Below, piece after piece: positions 36,288-45,151 of a DNA stretch of 64,000 nucleotides. Positions within the stretch are counted from its first letter, which is position 1, and each line of letters begins with the position of its first letter. Origin of the DNA: Thalassomonas viridans. Lineage in GTDB: Bacteria; Pseudomonadota; Gammaproteobacteria; Enterobacterales; Alteromonadaceae. The notes beneath the pieces were generated by a model. The model was not told where the DNA came from and ran no database searches. It worked only from the letters and a program-made list of their open reading frames with translations. Where the stretch lies: the NCBI RefSeq assembly GCF_000948985.2, contig NZ_CP059733.1:2170001-2234000 (forward strand), given 5' to 3'. Position numbers and translations under genes: made by a program.

Positions 36288-37091
36288 TTGAAGAAATTAT
36301 TCAGGATTTTATTGGCCGGTATTGCCGTCATTCTATTTTCCGGCTTTATCAGCAGTTGCAGCAGTAACAGCGAGCAAACCCGGGGATTGCTTGCCCCTAA
36401 ACCCGGGCAATATTCCGGGGCGGTGATCCAGGTTTATGCGGCGCGTACCTGGGGGGCGAAACAGGCGGTTTCCGTGCATACCTGGATCAGCACCAAGCGC
36501 AGCGGCGAAAGTCATTATACCAGCTATGAAATTATCGGCTGGCGCTTAAGGCGCAGCAATTCGGCTTTGGTGGTGCGGAAGAACCTGCCGGACCGGGACT
36601 GGTGGGGACACCAGCCGCAACTTTTACTCGACTACCGTCTGCAAGATGCCGATGAGCTGATTGGCAAGATAGAAGCTGCGGTGGCGGCTTATCCCTTTAA
36701 ACACGAGTACCAGGCTTATCCCGGTCCCAACAGCAATACCTTCACCGCCAGCATTGCCCGCGCCGTGCCTGAGTTGGGGCTGGATCTGCCGTCTACGGCA
36801 ATCGGCAAAGATTATTCCCCCCTCACTGAAGTTGTCGGGCCTTCCCCCAGCGGCAGCGGTTATCAGTTTTCCCTGCTGGGGCTGCTTGGCCTTACCATCG
36901 GCGTGGAAGAAGGGCTGGAGCTGAACCTGCTGGGGCTTAATTTTGAACTGGATGTTTTTGACCTGGCGATTGAATTGCCGGGGATCGGCCGTATCGGTGC
37001 GGATCAGGTGAGCAGCGAAAGTCTGGAGCAGCAAAACCGAAACTTAGTAGCTGACAAAGGAAAGAAACCGGCGGAGGATAGTGGCGAATAA
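36288..37091 (+). CDS. DUF3750 family lipoprotein
   Basis: 267 residues. The start is TTG with AGGAAG seven bases upstream. The N-terminus is basic then hydrophobic and runs to SSCSSNSEQ, giving a lipoprotein-like end near Cys24. The DUF3750 core can be recognised by VQVYAARTWGAKQAVSVHTW-like residues 48-66, WRLRRSNSALVV, DRDWWG and PGPNSNTFTASIARAVPELGL. A hydrophobic Gly/Leu-rich C-terminal half follows. No activity is known for the family; its PNSNTF motif resembles an active-site loop of papain-like folds, but I cannot show this. It follows the RND adaptor gene closely. Confidence 0.78.
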   Translation: MKKLFRILLAGIAVILFSGFISSCSSNSEQTRGLLAPKPGQYSGAVIQVYAARTWGAKQAVSVHTWISTKRSGESHYTSYEIIGWRLRRSNSALVVRKNLPDRDWWGHQPQLLLDYRLQDADELIGKIEAAVAAYPFKHEYQAYPGPNSNTFTASIARAVPELGLDLPSTAIGKDYSPLTEVVGPSPSGSGYQFSLLGLLGLTIGVEEGLELNLLGLNFELDVFDLAIELPGIGRIGADQVSSESLEQQNRNLVADKGKKPAEDSGE

Positions 37092-37098
37092 TATCGGG

Positions 37099-37132
37099 GC
37101 AAGAGAATAGTTGCGAAAAAGCAATCTCTTGC
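37099..37132 (+). terminator. Hairpin after the DUF3750 gene
   Basis: GCAAGAGA (37099-37106) pairs with TCTCTTGC (37125-37132). Inside, TTGC and GCAA can pair again around GAAAAA. It lies 8 bases after the stop, and a mixed C/T tail follows. Confidence 0.4.
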
Positions 37133-37194
37133 TCTTGAACCTATGCCTGCATCTATTTTAATATGCCGCCAGATAATTTGAGCCCGGCACTTTT

Positions 37195-37713
37195 ATGAAA
37201 ACACGTTTTGACAGCCTAACCCCCCGGTTGATAGCGCAGCGTCAGCAGGTACATGAAATCTGCCGCCAGTTTGGCCGCAGCCCGAGCAAGGGCAATTTAA
37301 AGCGCCTTAAGCAGCTGTTTAAAACCTGCGGCGAGCAGGTGGTGATCGAGTCGGGATTTTATTGTGATTACGGCGATAAAATCAGCCTGGGGGACCGGGT
37401 ATTTATCAACATCAACTGCACTATTTTAGACGGCGGGCAAGTGGTGCTGGGAGATGACTGTTTAGTGGGTCCCAATGTCCAGCTGATGGCGGTCAGCCAT
37501 GACACAGACCCCGCCCTGAGGCTGGAAAAACATAACTATGCTCAGGATATCACCATCGGCAAGAATGTCTGGCTCGGCGCCGGGGTGATCATCATCGGCG
37601 GCATCAATATCGGGGATAACAGCGTTATCGGCGCCGGTAGCGTGGTTACTAAAGATGTCGAAAGCGGTTATCTGTATGCGGGCAACCCGGCAAGGAAAAT
37701 AAAAAAGCTGTAA
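37195..37713 (+). CDS. Hexapeptide-repeat acetyltransferase, LacA/Maa type
   Basis: 172 residues. An N-terminal helical segment precedes a left-handed beta-helix of hexapeptide repeats (ISLGDRVFININCTILDGGQVVLGDDCLVGPNV split over 60-95). Catalytic His115 lies in MAVSHDTDP, where the sugar O-acetyltransferases have their active His. A second repeat set, ITIGKNVWLGAGVIIIGGINIGDNSVIGAGSVV (130-160), closes the helix. It should transfer acetyl from acetyl-CoA to a sugar hydroxyl, such as maltose or galactoside. It ends AGNPARKIKKL, typical for the family. No ribosome site is strong. It is followed by a strong hairpin. Confidence 0.85.
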   Translation: MKTRFDSLTPRLIAQRQQVHEICRQFGRSPSKGNLKRLKQLFKTCGEQVVIESGFYCDYGDKISLGDRVFININCTILDGGQVVLGDDCLVGPNVQLMAVSHDTDPALRLEKHNYAQDITIGKNVWLGAGVIIIGGINIGDNSVIGAGSVVTKDVESGYLYAGNPARKIKKL

Positions 37714-37721
37714 TCGTTATT

Positions 37722-37760
37722 AGGCAGGCAGGAAGTTAGCTTCATACTTCCTGCCTGCCT
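37722..37760. terminator. Strong hairpin between convergent genes
   Basis: AGGCAGGCAGGAAGT (37722-37736) is the exact complement of ACTTCCTGCCTGCCT (37746-37760), with a 9-base loop. It sits between the acetyltransferase gene and the convergent cytochrome gene and probably ends both transcripts, although no long T run is present. Confidence 0.65.
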
Positions 37761-37779
37761 CATTCTTAGCTGTAACGGC

Positions 37780-39465
37780 TTATAAACCTATGTTCGGATT
37801 GGCCGGACTCCTTAACGACCCCAAAAACACCAGCAAATTGTGCTGCTCGGCAGCGCTTAACCCGGCAAAATTCGCCTTGGCGTTTGCCCCTGCACCGTCG
37901 TGGAATAAAATGGCGTCGCGCAGGGTTAAGGCCCGGCTGTCGTGCATATAGGGGGCGCTGTCGGAAACTCCCCAGAGCCTGGCGGTAGTAAAGCGGCTGT
38001 TGCCGTTGGCTTCCGCCAGTCCCGGCCCCATGTCATGGATTTTCAGGTCGGAAAAAAGGTCTACCCGAACCCCTGAGCCGAAACCCGATGCGGGAAAGCC
38101 GTGGTTTTGCAGGTTCAATACCCGGTAGATATTTTGCAGCGGATCTGAGTCCACCTGGGGGAAACTAAACGGCAGGAAACGGTTGCGGGTGATCAGGGTG
38201 GGAATATGACAGTCGGCACAGCCGATAGCGTTAAAGGTTTCTTTGCCGGCGCTGGCCTCATCGCTTAACGGGCTGGTTATTTCCGGCGGCTCTATGCCTT
38301 CCAGATACAAAGACATGGCGCTGAGTTCGCCGACAAACAATTCGTTGCTGACGCCGTCACCGTCGGGGTCGGTGAAATAATCGACTTCTTCCACCGGCTG
38401 CATACCCATATGAAACTTGGTGGCTTCGAGATCAAAGGCGCGCGAGGTGGTAAAAGAGCCCTTGCGGCTGAACGGCCTGACGATCAAAATCTCGGTAAGA
38501 TCCTGCAAGGCGGCACCGGGGTCCTGGGTATCCAGGTTGTTGGTCAAGCCTTCGATATTTTGCCCGTTGCAGCTGCCGGGACCGGTGCAGACAATAGTGC
38601 CGAAATTAATGCCGTGGGAATTCAGGGCCACGACATTGCCCGGGTTGGCTTCCGCCGTATCCAGGAGGTTTTGCAGGTCCAGGGTAATTTCCTTGGCAAG
38701 CAGGGCGATGCCGCCGGCGCCGAACATGCCGGGCGGATTGATGGCCCGGGCGCTTTCATTAAGCTCGGCCGGGGCTTCCACCACCCCGCTGGTATCCGGG
38801 TCTGTGCCGTCGTATCGGGTCATCATAGGGAAGGGGCTGGCGGATGATGGCCCCGAGCCGCCGACGGCAAAAGTGGCGGGAATGACCCGGTTGGATTTTA
38901 CGTTATGGCATTCCAGGCAGGCCTGGGCATCCAGGCCGTGCAAACGTAAAAACGGGGTTTGCGGGTTTTGCAGAACCGGCCGGTTGCCCAGCAGGGTTCT
39001 GTCGTCCAGGGGATTGATGGGGCCGTCGCCGTAACCGTCGCACAGGGTCATGGGGCTGGCAAACAGCCTTAATCCGGCGCGGCGGATAACTGTGGTACTG
39101 GAGAAGATGGCTTCAAACTGCAGCACCCTGTCTTGCAACACGCAATTATCCAGGGGCACGGGTGTGCTTGAGCTTGCCTGGCTGACGGCGGCATTTCTCG
39201 GCTGAGGCGGCGGGTTGCCTTCCAAATCGACACTGCCGGGGTCCTGCCCTTCAAACAGGGCCTTGTCTACCTGGGAATAATCGTCGGGTGGCACGGGGTT
39301 TTCCAGGTGCCTGAACTGGTCGAACTCGGCGGGCAGTTCATTGCCGGGGTCGCTTATATCCAGGGTGGTATTGGCGCTGATGTTGTGGCTGGTTAAGGTT
39401 AACAGTACGGCAAAACCTGAAGAAAAAAGTGATGATAATGTGACAGCTTTTGTTAATAGCGGCAT
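37780..39465 (-). CDS. Di-haem oxidoreductase-like cytochrome c (DHOR type)
   Basis: 561 residues, signal peptide at the N-terminus (hydrophobic 12-25). Two haem c motifs are visible: CLECH near residue 187 and CADCH near residue 418. The C-terminal pattern DLKIHDMGPGLAE, TARLWGVSDSAPYMHDSRALTLRDAILFH (split) and LVFLGSLRSP is that of the putative di-haem oxidoreductases (DHOR family), related to thiol oxidoreductase-like proteins. It should be periplasmic. AAGGAA precedes the ATG. The reaction is unknown; some relatives sit beside imelysin-type iron proteins, but no such gene is visible here. Confidence 0.85.
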   Translation of the reverse strand: MPLLTKAVTLSSLFSSGFAVLLTLTSHNISANTTLDISDPGNELPAEFDQFRHLENPVPPDDYSQVDKALFEGQDPGSVDLEGNPPPQPRNAAVSQASSSTPVPLDNCVLQDRVLQFEAIFSSTTVIRRAGLRLFASPMTLCDGYGDGPINPLDDRTLLGNRPVLQNPQTPFLRLHGLDAQACLECHNVKSNRVIPATFAVGGSGPSSASPFPMMTRYDGTDPDTSGVVEAPAELNESARAINPPGMFGAGGIALLAKEITLDLQNLLDTAEANPGNVVALNSHGINFGTIVCTGPGSCNGQNIEGLTNNLDTQDPGAALQDLTEILIVRPFSRKGSFTTSRAFDLEATKFHMGMQPVEEVDYFTDPDGDGVSNELFVGELSAMSLYLEGIEPPEITSPLSDEASAGKETFNAIGCADCHIPTLITRNRFLPFSFPQVDSDPLQNIYRVLNLQNHGFPASGFGSGVRVDLFSDLKIHDMGPGLAEANGNSRFTTARLWGVSDSAPYMHDSRALTLRDAILFHDGAGANAKANFAGLSAAEQHNLLVFLGSLRSPANPNIGL

Positions 39466-39765
39466 AATGAAATTCCTTTTTAAAGAGTCAATCCATACTG
39501 CAAAAGTAGTCAGAAATCACAGAAGTTAGAAGTATAGAAGAGCAGGGCGTTTGCGCTAATGTTTCAGGCGGGAATTGCCGCTGTTTGCCCCGGGAAATCT
39601 GGCAGTTTATTGTTTAAAAAAGTATTTTTCCGGTAAAAAAATTAAGGCTTTTTGGGCGGGGAAAAGCGGTGCCCTGACAGGACGGAAGTCGCCTTTGGCG
39701 GCTAATGGTAAATGCCGGTCAGCCTTCTATAATAAAGGTGAGCCATATAATGTGTGGAGGCTAAT
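39466..39765. other. Divergent intergenic region before the YbaK-type gene
   Basis: 300 bp between a minus-strand cytochrome gene and a plus-strand deacylase gene. It should hold both promoters. I see no clear -35/-10 pair, no hairpin of note and no RNA gene. A short plus-strand frame at 39575-39769 has no support. Confidence 0.4.
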
Positions 39766-40245
39766 ATGACTATTTCTACTCGGCTTGATACCTATTTGAC
39801 AGAGCACAATATTCCCTATCAAACCGTTCCTCATTATCACAGTAACAGTTCAATCGGCAGTGCGGTGGCAGCACAGATCCCACTGAACCAGATTGCTAAA
39901 GCTGTTGTATTAGTCGACCATGAGGGGCGCAAGATGATGGCGGTGTTGCCGGCCAATAACAAGGTCAGCTTATCGGCGTTAAACGATGAACTGCGCGGCA
40001 GCTATCAACTGGTGAAGGAAAGCGATGTTTATCAGATGTTCAGCGATTGCGACCATGGCGCGGTTCCCCCTATCGGTGAAGCTTATAATATGCCCGTGGT
40101 GTGCGATCAACAGTTAGACCAGCTCGATGAAGTGTATATCGAAGCCGGCGATCACCAGACCTTGCTACGTTTGGATCATGATGCCTTTGAGAAAATGATG
40201 AGCAAAGGCAGGCATATCCGTTTCAGCAGGGAAGTGATCCACTAG
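39766..40245 (+). CDS. YbaK/EbsC-type aminoacyl-tRNA deacylase
   Basis: 159 residues of the YbaK/ProX superfamily, which clears mischarged tRNAs in trans. It opens TISTRLDTYLTEHNIPYQTV and has IAKAVVLVDHEGRKMMAVLPANNKVSLSAL-like core residues 44-73, with the conserved Lys in AKAV and the Gly-Ala-Val-Pro-Pro loop (DHGAVPPIGEAY) near 100-111. I start at ATG 39766 because GGAGG lies six bases upstream; a GTG four codons earlier overlaps that site. The specificity (Cys-tRNA-Pro, Ala-tRNA-Pro or another) cannot be told. An intrinsic terminator follows. Confidence 0.85.
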   Translation: MTISTRLDTYLTEHNIPYQTVPHYHSNSSIGSAVAAQIPLNQIAKAVVLVDHEGRKMMAVLPANNKVSLSALNDELRGSYQLVKESDVYQMFSDCDHGAVPPIGEAYNMPVVCDQQLDQLDEVYIEAGDHQTLLRLDHDAFEKMMSKGRHIRFSREVIH

Positions 40246-40284
40246 GTGATTTAGCATTAACTGATTTTAACTCTGTCTGTTGAT

Positions 40285-40314
40285 AAAAAGCGATGGCACC
40301 GCCATCGCTTTTTT
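40285..40314. terminator. Intrinsic terminator after the deacylase gene
   Basis: AAAAAGCGATGGC (40285-40297) pairs with GCCATCGCTTTTT (40301-40313) around a 3-base loop, with T run to 40314 on the plus strand and A run on the other side. It can act in both directions. Confidence 0.88.
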
Positions 40315-40564
40315 ATGCACGGATGCATTTATCCTGCGAGGTCACGGACGACCAGGAGCCGGGCTTATGCACGGATGCATTTCAGCATACATGCTCCGGG
40401 CGTATGCTAAGTACTTACGTCCTGTAAGTAATCCAGCGAGCCCATGGATGGGCAAGAGCAGGGTTTATGCACGGATGCATTTCAGCATACGGGCTCCGGG
40501 CGTATGCTAAGTACTTACGTCCTGTAAGTAATCCAGCGGCCCCATGGATGGGGAAGAGTCGGGA
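40313..40564. repeat. Two 100-bp tandem repeats plus a partial copy, rich in small palindromes
   Basis: TTATGCACGGATGCATTTCAGC begins at 40365 and again at 40465 (22 bases, shown as TTATGCACGG then ATGCATTTCAGC), an exact 100-base period. The second copy ends near 40564. A shorter third copy of the start lies at 40313. Each full unit holds four inverted repeats: ATGCA/TGCAT, AGCATAC/GTATGCT, ACTTAC/GTAAGT and CCCAT/ATGGG. This resembles a REP/BIME-type element. Confidence 0.8.
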
Positions 40565-40572
40565 GTGATAAC

Positions 40573-40641
40573 TTGAGATGAAGATGCAGAATCAAATGCT
40601 CCTGTTGGGAGCAAGAGCACCTTATCTGCACAACATCTCAA
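40573..40641. other. Three-part hairpin next to the tandem repeats
   Basis: TTGAGATG (40573) pairs with CATCTCAA (ending 40641), GCAGA (40586) with TCTGC (40625-40629), and TGCTCC (40597) with GGAGCA (40608-40613) around TGTTG. The three nested stems would make one long structured arm. It lies 17 bases beyond the stop of the minus-strand MauG-like gene, so it may end that transcript or be part of the repeat array. Confidence 0.5.
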
Positions 40642-40657
40642 AACACTTCAGCCTTGG

Positions 40658-42358
40658 TTAAAGTGCGTTATTGTCCCTGTCGTGGGCGATTAGCGGGTTG
40701 TTGTCCGGGAACTCGGCTTCATTACTCTCATCCACTATCCAGGGAGCCAGGCAGTCGCGGTTTTCAACACAAGGGTCGGTCAGGGCATTTAAGAAGGCCA
40801 CAACCTGGGCGACCACTTCTGGGGACAGGTTTGGCGAGCCGCGCAGCGCTCCGCTGGCTTCCACTTCGTCGTTTCTTGCCGCTTCCAGGTGTTCAACCGC
40901 GGCAATAGAATTGGCATAGGCATCCGGGTAGAGGCTTTCACAGGTCTGGTTATTTTTCTGCATCAGGTCGACAATTTGCGGCAGCTGGCAGAAGGGGGCT
41001 TCGCCGTCGACAAAGGCTTCATTGCCCTGGGCGGCGAACAGGGTATTGATAGACTCACGCGGATTGGAGTAGTGGTCGACTACTTCTTCCAGGGTCTGGA
41101 AGGCGCCGGTGTGGCCATAGGGGCCGGTAACAGCTATGTTCAGCAGGGTTGGCGGGCGGAAATGCATTCTGTCTTCGATGTCGCCGGTGATATTCTCCCG
41201 GCCAAAGTCATGGGGGGTGTCCGTGGTGCTGGCATTGCCTTTACCCGGTCCGAACTGCGGGAAAGCCACCAGGTTGTGCCTGCCGCCGGAGAAGGTATCG
41301 CCACGGTGGCAGCCGGCACAACCTGCACCGCCGTCACGTCTTGAGCGGAAAAATACCAGGGCGCCGGCTTTTTGCTGGTCGGTCAGGGCATCGCTGTCGC
41401 CGTTCAGGTAGGCTTGCCACGGGTTGTCGATAAACACCATGGAACGCTCGTATTCTCCCAGGGCATCGGCAATGCGGTCAAAGGTTACATTTGTGTCGCC
41501 ATAGGCCTGGGCGAATAATGCCGGCCAGTTGCTGACATAGTCGCCGTCGCTGTTGTCAAACCTGGTGGTCAGCTGGGCCCTTAAGTCCTGGTTGTCGCTG
41601 CCGGAGGCGAAATCGCCGCGCATTTCTTCTACCGAAGTTACCGGGAATCTTGCCTGCGCCGCGGCTAAGGTGGCGCCGGCGGGCAAGTTAGGATCTGCCA
41701 GGCGGTCACCGTCTTCACTCAGGGGGGAGTCCGGGGTCAGTATGCCCTGGTTGCGGCGGCGTTCCACCCGACCGTCCCAGAACATGCGGCGGTTGTTCAG
41801 GCCCAGGTTAAATACCGTGGGGGCGTTGCGGGGCACGGCGGGCAGGTTATTGGCGTCGTTATCGTTAAACCTTCCCAGTCCCAGCAAGTCATGGCTGCTG
41901 ATATCGAGTTCATTGACGGCATCCACCCCCACAGACAGGGACAGGTTATCGCCGCCTCCTAAGGTGGGATGGTGGCAGGAAACGCAGGCGGAGCTGTTTT
42001 CACCGCCGAGGTTTTTGGCAAAGAATAATTGTTTACCCAGCTGGGCCTTTGCGTCTGTGATCCCCGGTAAATCCAGGTCTTCAACATCTATCGGCGATAT
42101 TTCGCGCTCGGCGATCAGTGCCTGCAGGTTTTCTTCGGCATTGACCAGGTTGGCATCGGCATCGATATTGCCCCTGCCGCCCCGGCCATCGCCATTTCTG
42201 CCACGGCCGTCACCGTTTCTGCCCTGGCCGTCATTTGGCCTTTCGCCTCGCTGGCCATCTGCCCCGGGACCGCCCCGCGGCGGGGCTTCCTGTGCCTGGG
42301 ACGGTATTATCATCGCGCTACTGAGTACTAGCATGCTTATCCAAACGGCTTTATTCAT
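40658..42358 (-). CDS. Di-haem cytochrome c peroxidase/MauG family protein
   Basis: 566 residues with a signal peptide (1-22, cut after SQA). A low-complexity stretch follows, with repeats of RNGDGRG between about residues 33 and 60. The core has two haem sites, CVSCH near 128 and CAGCH near 351. It also has the family stretches PRNAPTVFNLGLNNRRMFWDGRVE (split) and FRPPTLLNIAVTGPYGHTGAFQTLEEVVDHY (split). These proteins reduce peroxide or oxidise protein residues using two haems. I start at ATG 42358, with GAGGTG seven bases upstream, instead of the frame opening six codons earlier. The repeat region between signal and core is unusual for the family. Confidence 0.88.
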   Translation of the reverse strand: MNKAVWISMLVLSSAMIIPSQAQEAPPRGGPGADGQRGERPNDGQGRNGDGRGRNGDGRGGRGNIDADANLVNAEENLQALIAEREISPIDVEDLDLPGITDAKAQLGKQLFFAKNLGGENSSACVSCHHPTLGGGDNLSLSVGVDAVNELDISSHDLLGLGRFNDNDANNLPAVPRNAPTVFNLGLNNRRMFWDGRVERRRNQGILTPDSPLSEDGDRLADPNLPAGATLAAAQARFPVTSVEEMRGDFASGSDNQDLRAQLTTRFDNSDGDYVSNWPALFAQAYGDTNVTFDRIADALGEYERSMVFIDNPWQAYLNGDSDALTDQQKAGALVFFRSRRDGGAGCAGCHRGDTFSGGRHNLVAFPQFGPGKGNASTTDTPHDFGRENITGDIEDRMHFRPPTLLNIAVTGPYGHTGAFQTLEEVVDHYSNPRESINTLFAAQGNEAFVDGEAPFCQLPQIVDLMQKNNQTCESLYPDAYANSIAAVEHLEAARNDEVEASGALRGSPNLSPEVVAQVVAFLNALTDPCVENRDCLAPWIVDESNEAEFPDNNPLIAHDRDNNAL

Positions 42359-42778
42359 TGTAATCACCTCTGACATCTCTTCTATGTGTTAAACAGAAAA
42401 CAAACAGGCTAAATAATGAAATGGGGGCTGATGACAATTTAACGGTGTGCTGGTTATTGCCTGGCTTTTTCAGCTGGCTTTTGTTGTACACGCCGGGTCA
42501 CTTTTCGTTATTTAGGTCTTCCTTTACCCTAGAACGCATAAGTTCCGCTTAGGTTGACATTAAATGTAAAGAAAAGTAAAGAAAAGTCAAAAAAGATCAG
42601 GATTGTAACTTATGTGTCCGGTGGGAATTCTGATTTTACTGTTTGATATTGTTAAAGTTTTGCCTTTAATTGTTTTCTGGTCTGATATGTGGTTTTTTCT
42701 TTACTTTTTTAGCAAAGACTGGAAATAGAAGCAGGTGCGGGAGGAAAAACTTAGCCGGATAAGCGTTCATTTTCGGAG
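42359..42778. other. Intergenic region upstream of the MauG-like gene
   Basis: About 420 bp between two minus-strand genes. It should hold the promoter of the MauG-like gene. A short tandem of GTAAAGAAAA lies near 42566-42585. No gene, no strong hairpin and no riboswitch-like structure was recognised. Confidence 0.4.
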
Positions 42779-45151
42779 TTAATCTTTGCTCTCTGGCGAT
42801 AATAAAGCTTCAAACTGCCCGACGGATAAAGGTTTTGCCAGCCAGTACCCTTGCCCGTACTGGCAGTCCATTGCGGCTAACAGCTGCATCTGCTCCCCGG
42901 TTTCTATGCCCTCGGCAATCACTTTAATGCCGAGTTTACCGGCCATGACCACCATAGCTTCACAGATGATGAGGTCGTCGCTGCCTTTTGACATTTTCTG
43001 GACGAAACTTTTATCTATTTTTAAGTAGTCGATGTGGAATTTCTTCAGATAAGACAGGGAAGAATAACCTGTGCCGAAGTCGTCGATGGAGATTTCCATA
43101 CCGGCGCGGCGCAGCTGTGCCAGGCGTTTGTTGACCTTGTCATAGTCGTTCATCAACAGGTTTTCGGTGATCTCCAGGGTCAGGGCTGCGGCGTCGATCT
43201 TGTGCTCCGCCAGCCAGGCAAGCCAGTCGGCCGGGCTGTCGGTATTGTTCCTGTACTGCAGCGGGGAAGTATTGATACTGATCTGAAAATTGCCGGCATA
43301 GCGGCTGCGCCATTTGGCCGCCTGCAGCGAGGCCTGCTCAAACACCCAGTTGCCGATCTCGATAATCAGGCCAGACTCTTCCGCCAGCGGGATAAAATCT
43401 GCCGGGGCTATAATGCCGCGGCGCGGATGGTGCCAGCGTAGCAGGGCTTCGGCCTTATGGATTTTCCCGCTGGCTATTTCTACAATCGGCTGGTAAACCA
43501 AAGTTAATTCCCGGTTGCTGATGGCCTTCCTTAAATCGTTGATAAGGGCGATGCGGTTTTGTATCGAGGCCTGCATACCTGAGGTAAAGTAATGGAAGCA
43601 GCCGCGACCGCCCGATTTGGCGCTGTACATGGCCTGATCGGCATTTTTCAGCAGTTGCTCCAGATCGGCGGCATCATCGGGAAAGAGTGCAATCCCCAGG
43701 CTGGCGGAAACATAGACCAGCTCTTGTTGCAACCGGAACGGCTGCGACAGGGAGGAGAGTATTTTTCCCGCCAGCTGCTCTATCGCCGCTTCATGAGCAA
43801 TATTCGGCAGCAGGATTAAAAACTCATCGCCGCCGAGGCGGGCCAGGGTGTCGCTTTCCCGGATACAGCCCTGGATGCGTTCGCCACAGGCGATTAGCAG
43901 TTTATCGCCGATATCATGGCCGAGGGAGTCGTTCACCGCCTTAAAATGATCCAGGTCCAGGCAGATAACCGCCAGCCGATGCCGGTTTCGCCTGGCGTTT
44001 TTCAGGGCGGTTTTCAGCAGCTCCCGCATCAGGTTGCGGTTGGTCAAGCCGGTCAGGCTGTCAAAATTCGCCTGGCGCCAGATCAACTTGTTCGCCCGCG
44101 CCCTTTCGATGGAAATACTGGCTAATGCCGCCGACTGCTCTATCAGGTAAAAATCCCGGCTTGTTGGCGCCGATTTTTCTTTATGGTAAATGGCAAAGGT
44201 GCCGAGCACTTCTCCCCCGGCATCGACAATGGGCTCTGACCAACAGCTGCCGAGTTGTGCCCGGGCGGCCAGTTCAGTATAAGGCGCCCAATAGGGATGG
44301 CTGGCGATATCTTCCACCACCACCCGCTTCCCGGTATGGGCGCAGGTGCCGCAGGAGCCTATGCCCGGGCCAATGGCTATGCCTTCAATGGCGGCATTAT
44401 AAAAGTCCGGCAGGCTGGGGGCTGCGCCTAAGGTCAGTTTGCTGCTGCTGTCATCCGTTAATAAAATGCTGCACAGCATGCCGGGGTATTCCAGCTCCAC
44501 CCCGGTGACTATGGCGGTAAGTATTTCCGTTAACGGCTCCGAGCGGGCGATTAATTCCAGTACCTGGTTGCGCAGCCGGTTAAGCTGTTCGTTTTGCCGT
44601 AACCGGGTAACGGCCTGGTGCAGCTGTTTTCTCGACTGGATAAGTTGCGCCGTGACCTGGCTTAAGTCGGCGGCGTTGACTTCGGACTCCGCCACTTTGG
44701 CCAGCTCGGTTAATATGTTTATTTGCTCCGGGGTTAATTTTCTCGGCTTGTGATCTAAAATGCTCAACGTGCCGATGTTAAAGCCGCGGTTGTCCTTGAT
44801 GGCGATACCGGCATAAAAACGTAGCCGGGGCTCCCCCGTGACCCAGGGCTTATCCGCCGAACGAGGGTCGAGCAGGGTGTCTTCGACCATCAAGACTTCA
44901 TCGCTTAAAATGGTATAGGCGCACAGGCTTTGCGATCTGGCGGTTTCCGTTAAATAGAATCCCGGGGAGGATTTAAACCACAGGCGCTTGGCATCCACCA
45001 GGCTCACCATGGCAAAGGGCACGTTAAATACCTGCATGGCGATACGGGTGATACGGTCAAACCGCTCTTCCGGCGGGGTATCTAAAATATTAAGCGCCTG
45101 CAACGCCAGCAGTCTTTGTGCTTCATCTTTAAATAAGGTCAAATCAGGCAA
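42779..45151 (-). CDS. GAF-GAF-GGDEF-EAL cyclic di-GMP protein
   Basis: About 790 residues, soluble. A first GAF domain of the type beginning LLALQALNILDTPPEERFDRITR (split) is followed by a second GAF (about 180-340). A GGDEF domain has an intact RLGGDEF near residue 440 and an RxxD inhibitory site five residues before it (RESDTLARLGGDEF). An EAL domain has EALLRW near 567, ITENLL, DDFGTGYSSLSYL and KIDKSFV. Both catalytic domains keep their key residues, so the protein may make and degrade c-di-GMP. I start at TTG 45151, as GGAGA lies seven bases upstream and MPDLTLFKDEAQR opens the first domain; the frame is open to 45244. It could act with the hno system, but its architecture is not that of HnoB. 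Confidence 0.88.
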   Translation of the reverse strand: MPDLTLFKDEAQRLLALQALNILDTPPEERFDRITRIAMQVFNVPFAMVSLVDAKRLWFKSSPGFYLTETARSQSLCAYTILSDEVLMVEDTLLDPRSADKPWVTGEPRLRFYAGIAIKDNRGFNIGTLSILDHKPRKLTPEQINILTELAKVAESEVNAADLSQVTAQLIQSRKQLHQAVTRLRQNEQLNRLRNQVLELIARSEPLTEILTAIVTGVELEYPGMLCSILLTDDSSSKLTLGAAPSLPDFYNAAIEGIAIGPGIGSCGTCAHTGKRVVVEDIASHPYWAPYTELAARAQLGSCWSEPIVDAGGEVLGTFAIYHKEKSAPTSRDFYLIEQSAALASISIERARANKLIWRQANFDSLTGLTNRNLMRELLKTALKNARRNRHRLAVICLDLDHFKAVNDSLGHDIGDKLLIACGERIQGCIRESDTLARLGGDEFLILLPNIAHEAAIEQLAGKILSSLSQPFRLQQELVYVSASLGIALFPDDAADLEQLLKNADQAMYSAKSGGRGCFHYFTSGMQASIQNRIALINDLRKAISNRELTLVYQPIVEIASGKIHKAEALLRWHHPRRGIIAPADFIPLAEESGLIIEIGNWVFEQASLQAAKWRSRYAGNFQISINTSPLQYRNNTDSPADWLAWLAEHKIDAAALTLEITENLLMNDYDKVNKRLAQLRRAGMEISIDDFGTGYSSLSYLKKFHIDYLKIDKSFVQKMSKGSDDLIICEAMVVMAGKLGIKVIAEGIETGEQMQLLAAMDCQYGQGYWLAKPLSVGQFEALLSPESKD

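Noticed and set aside
40280..40510. Plus-strand frame in the tandem repeats
   Set aside because: Made from the terminator and repeated 100-bp units; repeats in the protein only mirror the DNA repeats.
40313..40564. CRISPR array
   Set aside because: The 100-base period is a whole-unit duplication with no variable spacers, and no cas gene is near.
42779..45151. Assigning the GGDEF-EAL protein as HnoB
   Set aside because: HnoB has a receiver domain and an EAL domain; this protein has two GAF domains and a GGDEF domain and lies 36 kb away.
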